Source: Mesostigma viride
Lineage: Eukaryota > Streptophyta > Mesostigmatophyceae > Mesostigmatales > Mesostigmataceae
DNA length: 64,000 nucleotides
Reading direction: 5' to 3'
NCBI GenBank assembly: GCA_009746045.1
Contig: RPFO01002078.1
Location: forward strand, 564,209 to 628,208
The notes under the pieces were generated by a model, which did not search any database, was not told where the DNA came from, and saw only the letters and a list, made by a program, of their open reading frames with translations. Shown here piece by piece: positions 13,501-22,500 of the stretch (positions are counted from its first letter, which is position 1; every line of letters starts with the position of its first letter). The translations under genes and the position numbers were made by a program.

Positions 13501-16500
13501 AGAGGTGGATTCAGGGGTCCAATATTTGGGGCTTCGTGGCCAGTTCTTCCTTCGGCACTGAAGGCATGCCTATACCTTCGTAACCCTGTCCTTGTCATCT
13601 CCGGCGCTTGCTCATTTTCGATGGGCATTGAGTGTTCACAACCAAACATTGTTTTGGTCACCCCCCATGGCTCATACATTTCTTGTTTTTGGTCCATTGG
13701 AGTTCCTTCCCACCAAGAGAAACATTTATTTTACATTTTTGTGTGCTAGGCTTTATACGGACAGCCTATACCACACCTTCAAACTCAGTGCACATCATTA
13801 TCAAGTTGGTTATTGTAGCACCATGCTGGGGGCCCAGCATACTCGAACACAAGGTGTTGCCCCTCTTAGCAGCGTGGGTGGGTGGGTGGGAGCTGAAAAG
13901 AGGCCTCCCTACGTCCCCTACACCACTCTAAGTACTGACTATCATTCACATTGCGCCACGCAGGCCTGCCGGCTGGCGCAGGTACAAGGTGTACTGACTG
14001 CCAATCACAGTTGCGCCACGCCTGGCGGCTGGCGCAGGTAACAAGGTCTAGTGACGTACGTTAGAAGCTACCTAGGCCTGCACTCCGGAACCACACTCAG
14101 CCTAGGCACAAAAAGGGCCGGCCGGTGCAGTACCCTCGTGACAAGCGCTAGTCTTACGCTACCTACGGCAGGTCGGTCCCCTTTGAGCCCGTCCACGCGT
14201 CATATATAAAATGAGCGAAGCTCAGCAAATACATTTCTTGTTTTTGGTCCATTGGAGTTCCTTCCCACCAAGAGAAACATTTATTTTACATTTTTGTGTG
14301 CTAGGCTTTATACGGACAGCCTATACCACACCTTCGAACTCAGTGCACATCATTATCAAGTTGGTTATTGTAGCACCATGCTGGGGGCCCAGCATACTCG
14401 AACACAAGGTGTTGCCCCCACACCTCCTTCTTGGCCACCAAGGCTGTCGCCAACCTTGGTGCCGATTTTCTTTCCGCCCATGGCCCCCCTCCTGCACGCT
14501 GCCACGGCTGTACTGCCGCCCCCGTGTGGCCGCTACGGTTTCCCGGCGGACGCAGGGCGGCACCCATGTCGTTCCCCCCGTTAGGGGGGCGGTTTCCAGC
14601 GGCTGCTCATTAGGCCTTACGCCCCCGGACCGTCTCTCACAAGCCCAGGACCCATCACCAGCCCCACCCCCGAGGCTGGGATTTCCCGGCATTGAAACCT
14701 TTGTGGCGATAGGCCCTCTACCCTACCAAGGCCTTGGCTTGGAAACTGCTTAGCCAAGGCCCTGACCAGGGCTTGTGTTGTTGTAGGAAATTTTTTATGG
14801 CATAGATATGCCCCCCTGGCTGAACCGAACTCTTTATCGCTTTTCCTATAATGCATCATACAGGATAAAAACAAGGCGATAAAACAGCAAGAATTTCAGC
14901 CCCGCCAGGCGAACATTCTTTGCTGAAAAACTGGGCAATGATGAAGAGCGCGCTCCTCCCACCAAGATTCGCTCCAGCCCCGCATCCTCCCCGAAACTCC
15001 CGTCTGGCCACAGGCCGAAAGATCGGGTCCGCTGTCAGGCTCCTGGCAGTTATGGGCTACCCTGGCACCCCGCGCTAGCCATCTCCACGTTTAAGGCAGA
15101 TTCGCCTCCACCTGTGATTCTTTCCACCGTAGCCGCTGGCCCTGGCCTGTATGGCTCCTTCCCTGACGTTGTCCGACTAAAATCGCAGCTTCCCCAGTGT
15201 CAGGAAGCCGCTTGCCGCACCCAGGGGTAGAGGGGAATCGTCAGTGGGCCCAGCGCCGGAAATCACACCATTTTACTCAAAACGTAGAGCCCCCCACCCA
15301 ACAACCATTACCGTGGCCTGTAACGGTGGGTGGCGAACATAAAGAATTTTATTCCAGGCCTCTCCACGCCCGGAGAGGCCGATAGCATCGTCTTACATTC
15401 AGCGCAGCCGCCATAGCGGCCAGCCGACCTTGCCAGCAAATGCTGGGATCAAGTTGCGAAGCTGAAAAGAGGCCTCCCTACGTCCCCTACACCACTCTAA
15501 GTACTGACTATCATTCACATTGCGCCACGCAGGCCTGCCGGCTGGCGCAGGTACAAGGTGTACTGACTGCCAATCACAGTTGCGCCACGCCTGGCGGCTG
15601 GCGCAGGTAACAAGGTCTAGTGACGTACGTTAGAAGCTACCTAGGCCTGCACTCCGGAACCACACTCAGCCTAGGCACAAAAAGGGCCGGCCGGTGCAGT
15701 ACCCTCGTGACAAGCGCTAGTCTTACGCTACCTACGGCAGGTCGGTCCCCTTTGAGCCCGTCCACGCGTCATATATAAAATGAGCGAAGCTCAGCAATTC
15801 TGGCTGCGTTTTGATCGGACCCTGGAAAATAGTTTAGTACAGTGGTTCAAGAGAGACTGCCGCTGGCGGCTAGGACAGCTGCCGGTTTTATGTCCCGCCG
15901 GCCGCGCGGGTTTCAGGCGTCAGACAATTAAGTCATAAATTAAATATGGGAAATTGTGGGCCGGCTGCCCTTGGTCAGGCCGCTCGCCACTAGTCCTTTG
16001 GCAGCTAGAACGGAATGTACGACATTGCTGAAAAACCGGCGTCACATGCTAGTGACGTGATGGTCGCCGCTTGTCAGTGGCCATATTTTGTGACGAAAGC
16101 ACCTTGCGTGGCAAGCCCTAGTGGGCTTTGAAAGTAGGAGTAGGAATAGTTCACTAAAGCTTGTATAATTGGTAGGGATGAGTTTGTGACGCAAGTCCGA
16201 CGTTACACGGAAGTGAATGATGGTTGTCAACGGCTGTCCTGCTTGGCCGAAGGGGAATATTGCCAAACGCAGTTTGTCGTCTAGGTAGTTAATTCTTTCA
16301 CAATTTGGCTGAGCCGACACCCAGTGCCGGCAGTAAAAAATGGCGGAACAAGAAATTCCCAAGCCTCACACCTGTTTATGGTGCGGGGCTAGCTCCGAAT
16401 AATTTTGTTGCGGCAGCTGTCAAATTACCCACGCTTTTCTGGAGCGGTTGACAGGCTGCCCAATCCTGGACCTTTGTTACGGTCCGGATGGTCGCGTTTT

Positions 16501-19500
16501 TTCCGGTTCGGTTTTTGTTACTATGCATTATAAGGAAAAACCGGCGGAGTAGTCTAAGTCATCCTTGCTGAGCTGCGACGAGCCAGCAAATGCCACCATT
16601 GTCAAAGCGACTCAGCGAGCCGGCTGGCTGTGGTGGACCATGGTACCTGGGGCCGGATGCTTGCACCCCTGGTTGGGGTCGTTCCGTCATGCGCCGGCCT
16701 GCTTTCAACCGGCTCGTACCTGGGGATGCTTGCACTCCGGGTTGCGCTGGTTGAAGGCCGCTGAGGCATCCATCTTAAAAATTAATTCCCAACGATTGTC
16801 ACCGGGCATAGTTGGGGTGTCTCGCCAGGCGCTGTGGCAGGCGCCTAACTTGTCTTCTCAATGCGCCCAGTCCCGCCGGATCTGCACCAAGCTGTTGCCG
16901 CGACGGTAATTGCCCTGCGAGAGGGGGCAATTCAAAAACGGCGGTAGTTTCTTTCACCCGCCCACCCACCCCTTTTTTCTCTGTTGCTGGGGGCATGCAC
17001 TACGTGCTGAATTGTTTTCTTATTCGGTTCCACCTTGCCATTCATTCATGATGGCCCAGTCCACTCATTGCTTCAATAAAGACCGGTGCTTCTTGGGAGT
17101 GAATGGGTGTCATGGATAATAAATGCAATCGGATCGCTATGAGAACTAGCAGCTGAATATCCTGTTATAAAATCGGCATGTCCATGTCAGATGGTCAGTG
17201 CACTTCTTGGGGTCCAATTTTTTTTTCTATTAACCGTGGAACTCCAGGGTAACCAGACTCTTTATTAAAACAATAAGTAGAGCACATCGGGAAGTGGCCC
17301 TCAACTGGCCATCCTTACCCATGGGAACACTTTATGTCCAAAAAGGCTAGCCTTACCCCCAAACAGGCAACACACAGGGAGGGCGGGTGGGAAAACAAAA
17401 GAGACCGCCATGAGCTAGGTGAGCAAGCTTTTATCGTGTTTCAAGGCCAACGGCTCTCTACCAACGGCCAGATCCGGCAACGGCCTCTAAACAGTTTTAG
17501 CCGTCAAGTTTTACTTCAGATATTGCCTGTTGCAAACCCGTCCGCAATCACAGATCTGCTAGGAGAACCTAGACGCAAAAATCCGTCGTCAAGGTACTCA
17601 GCACACCGTCAAGGTATGGGCCGCAACAATTAGGCCATATCTTCCGTAATACTCGTACACTAGAAGCCTAATCAACCTTATTACGATCACATCACCCAGC
17701 TCTATTTCACCTAGCATCAGCGGCTCCCCTTCCGTATCACTATAAAGAAACTATGTTCAGAGAACCCCGATTCTATTAACCGTGGAACTCCAGGGTAACC
17801 AGACTCTTTATTAAAACAATAAGTAGAGCACATCGGGAAGTGGCCCTCAACTGGCCATCCTTACCCATGGGAACACTTTATGTCCAAAAAGGCTAGCCTT
17901 ACCCTTACATCCCTCCCTGGCGACCCAAGCCAGGGGCAAAACAAAAACCGGTGGACGCATAAGACAAGAATGAAGGGAACTTAAGAGGAAGGCAGAGAAA
18001 AGACGCTCCGCCAAATGCGCGGGGGGCAGGCGGCGATAGCCCGAACCAGGGCGTCAGGAAGGGTGAGGGCCAAGCTCCGGTGCAATCCCACATAGTGGGC
18101 GACAGTTTTGCTGCTGCGCCAGCGACCCCGATGCTGAATATCAGCCATGCTGCGCTGCCGCAAAAAATCATAGGTAGCCCCCCCATGCCGCAGCCCGTGA
18201 ATGGTAAACACCGTGTCGACCCCCAAAGCTTGCGTGGCCTGATGCCAAACCCGGCTGAACTGGGCATAATCGTAAGGGAACACCCGCTCCCAGGCCGCCT
18301 TGCCACGCATACAAGCCCGCAAGAGGGTCTCAGTCATGACATCCTCGATCACCACAGACTGCACCTCCCCCTTAGCCGTCTTAGCTGACATCAACAACAA
18401 GGCGCCCCGCTGCGAACCCCGCAACCGAACATCAGGCTGCAAGCGCACATGGCCGACCAACAGGTTGAGCGCCTCCGATACCCGCAGGTATTGTTGGAAA
18501 ATAACGATGACCATCATAGCCGCACGAGGCTGCCGCTGGAGCACCATAGTACAAGCAAGCGCAAACGCAGCCTCCCATGGAATGGGGGGGGGGCACGAGG
18601 GGGTGCCAACGTGCGCCAGCCAGCCAAAACACTTCGTGCCAAGGCCCAATCCCGCACCTCCCGGGGAAGTACAAATTCAGGCCCATAAGCGCATTGACAC
18701 ACAACTGGCGGCTGTAACACCGTGAGTGCGCCCAAGCGACATACTCGCAATAGTATTCCTCTATCGTCAAGCCGCGCAACAAGCTGCCAACCCGACCCCG
18801 CCGGCTCGCCCACCATGCGAAAAAGGACCTAAGACCCCGATGGTAAACCATCAAAGTAGCCGGCTTCACCTTGCCCTCAAGAAGGGTCAAGTAGCTAGCG
18901 CCAAGCCGAGGCCCGGGATTGGGATGAACACCCTCGCGAGTCAAATCGCGGACCCACCCGGCCACCGAGGCAGCCATGGAAAGCCCCCGCGAAGGCCCAT
19001 CCGCAGGCTGAAGCTCACTTGGCGTCCAGACCCATTGTGAGCGGCTGCCGGTGACCAACGTAAGAGCGCACAACCGGCGGCATTGCTTGTTTAACCGGTA
19101 AGAAGAGGAACGCCCTTTAGCCAAGCAGCCCAAAGCGGCAGTGGAGTCCACTAACCTCACCACCCGCTTACCCCATGTTCCGAGGTTCCGGGCCGAGCGC
19201 TCCACCCCCTTCACAGCGGCCCGCACTTCCTTCTCGTTGATGTGCATGGTCGAATCGCGCCAGCGACTCTTGATCCCGACGCGCCATCGCCCGTGGATGA
19301 TGGCTTTTTCCGCGGCCTTGGTCAAGGGTCTAGGCCCGGCATACATGGCCTCACCTGGGGTGAGGAGGGTTGGGTAACCCCGCACCTCCCGGGCCCGAGC
19401 TAATTCCGTCACCTCAGCTGGGGCCATCTCAGCGTAGACAACCCCCTGCCCAAAACTAGACGCATCCGAGGCCACCACCACCGGAGCCAGGGCAGCCCCC

Positions 19501-22500
19501 CGGTCCACACGGAGCATGGGGGCCAACGCCATGGCACACTCGAGCTCATCGCGCACACCTTGCCACAAAGGTCGCGTTCGCTGGCCCCACCCCTTGAGGT
19601 TGATGAACTTAAAACTCTGCTGCCATATGGACAAGCAAGTGCGGCTGAGCATCTGCAGCCACACCCACCGGCCCACGACGGCCGCCAGCGCCTCAGCGGT
19701 AGCGCGTCCCCTCTCGAGGAGTACACGAGTGTGCGCAACCACAAGGGTGAGCTGCTTAGCTGTCGGCTCCAACACCCCATCCCGCCGGTGAACAACACCC
19801 AGAGCTTCTAGCTCGTCCTCCCCCTCCGGGCTAGCCATGATCGTCTTGTCCTTGGAGGGCACAAGGTTGTTAGGCGCGTACCCGTCTTCAATAGCACTCG
19901 CGATTAAGCGATTCACCGCCTCGCACGTGCGCCCATTGCTGACCACCAGGTCATCAATAGTGATGGATACCATAGGGGCAGGGGGGTCCTCAAGGTCGAT
20001 TTGCATCTCCCTCGTGCTCTCCTCCTTGTACTCGATGGCTAGGGCGGTTGGGTTACCCCATGCATTCCGAAGCACGGTCAGCTCCCCTACACTTGTGAGG
20101 CGGTTCACCTGCCGTCTAGGATCCAAAGCGCCCGTGGCATAGAGGACCATCTCATGGATGGCTTCCCCTAGCGCTACAGCGTGGGAGTGCCCCATGGCCA
20201 GCACTTTCAGCACTGGCCACACCCTCCTCCGCCGCCCCGGCAGCCCGACATCGGTGGACCACACATCAGGTAGCCCTTGATAATCCCACCACCACTCCGG
20301 CACTTGGATGGTATAGTAATACGAGACCAGATCGCTCTTGGCCGTGTAGCACCGACCCTTGATATAGACCTCCGAGTATATGCCCAGGTGGGGTAACACC
20401 GTCTTAGGGGGGTCCACCCACAGTGCGTTCCCCAACTTCTTATTCACAATGAGCCTTAACTCCCCCACTCCTTTGGCCACCCCAAAACATCCGTCTACCC
20501 ACTTTGGCCGCGTCTCTCGGAACTCCACCATCCCCACGTCCGCTGCCCTCCCCATCAACTTGCCCCACTCCGCCATGGTGCACCCTCGGCTGGGGGCAGG
20601 TACATTCCAATACCTCGCACTGGCAGCCACCTCCGGCTTGATGCAGTTGGCTTCGCTCGCGTACACCTCTCGCCAACTAGGTCGTAGCGCCAGCAAATCC
20701 AGCAGCTTCGCCTTTCCTGCCACCTCGCGCTTCGGCAGACTCACCCGCTCCGCCACAAGTTGTTCATACTTATTACATTTCCCATAGATTAGATCACTTC
20801 CTTCTGCGGGGCCTGTCGCAACGCCGGTTACGCGGCGACTGTACCACTCGCAGTGCTTCTTGACCCTTTTCAGGGCCTCCGCCGTTCCTCTGGAGCACGC
20901 GCCTCCAGATTTAGGCGGAGGGTCTGCCCCCCCGTGCCATAGCCAATTCAACCACGTAATCACCTTGTGTTGTAGAGTGAAGGTCCGGCGGCGGCGAGTT
21001 GCACGCTGGCGTCTGCGTGCTGACCTCACTCTCCCCCACGTAGTGCTTAGAGGCATTGTAGGAAGAGGCAGTGGGAAGGGGGAGCGGTTTACCCTTTCGG
21101 TGTTTACTTGGTTTGCTGGGCCTTGCCCAGCTTCTCCATCATCGTGGCGCTTTGCAGGGCCATCTTCATGGCCGGGTTGCTCACCAAGGAGGCATCTTCC
21201 TTGAGAGCAAGGAGGTGGCCAGCCACCTTCCACCCTCCTGACCCCTGGCTCTCCACTAGGAGCATGGCTGCCACCACCCTCATGAGATACTCTACCCCAG
21301 CCAACTCCCCGGCTGCCGGCCCCAACTCCTTGAAGAGTGTGTCCATGGCCAGGGCGATGTTCATGACCACCTTCCTGCTTTCCTGGTTCCTCCACCCCCC
21401 TTGGCGAGTAGCCATGATCCAACTCTTTATCCCCCCTCCATTGTCGTTGGCATCCTCGAGCACCTCGGGGAGCACTCTCTCTTGCACCCTCCAATTCACC
21501 ACTTGTGCTCGAGTGGGCAGCGTCACCCCTTTGGTCTTTTTCGGCTTCCTGGAAGCCCCATCTGCCCCGGCCAGCGCATCCTTCAATTTCGTCAGGAAAT
21601 CCTCTTCCTCGGACTCCTCCTCCTCCTCCTCTTCTTTGCCCGCCTGCCCCTGCTTGCCAATAATAGCCGCCAGCTCCAAGAGCTGCTCCCTCACATCCCC
21701 CGCGGCCTTTCCCTTGCTCGGGGCTGGGCTTCCGACTTTTTTCGTCCCCTTTTTCGCCCCTTTCGTGGGCCGGCGTGGTGGCTGCATCTCCTCTTCGTCC
21801 GAGTCCGCCAAGTCCCGGGCGCTTTGGAGGGCTGCCACTAGCGCTTCGTTTGGGTCCGCTGCTGCCAGAATTTCAGGCCCGTCCACGTGGTCGACCAGCA
21901 GTCCAACGACGGACTCCAGCTGGGCCGCAGACCACCGGCTGACAGTAGTTACCCAGTCGGTCCCGAGGACCGCCTCAAAGGCAGCGCACACTTCAGGCAG
22001 GCCCGAGCAAGTGGAGAGCTCCTGATGGAGCCTTTTCTTCTGCGTCGGCCAGCCTAGTCGGCCCTTTCCCGTCTGTTTAGTAGCTGTCGGCACCTCGGGA
22101 TTAGCTTTCGGTAATTGCTTCCCAGCACCTGTCGAACCTGGCTTCCGCCCGGGCTTCGGCATCCCAGCCGCTTTGCAGAAAGGAATTCTGGGCGTCAGCT
22201 ACGCTGCCCCTGACCCCTGTCGCCGCCTTCGTTAAAACAAAAGAGACCGCCATGAGCTAGGTGAGCAAGCTTTTATCGTGTTTCAAGGCCAACGGCTCTC
22301 TACCAACGGCCAGATCCGGCAACGGCCTCTAAACAGTTTTAGCCGTCAAGTTTTACTTCAGATATTGCCTGTTGCAAACCCGTCCGCAATCACAGATCTG
22401 CTAGGAGAACCTAGACGCAAAAATCCGTCGTCAAGGTACTCAGCACACCGTCAAGGTATGGGCCGCAACAATTAGGCCATATCTTCCGTAATACTCGTAC

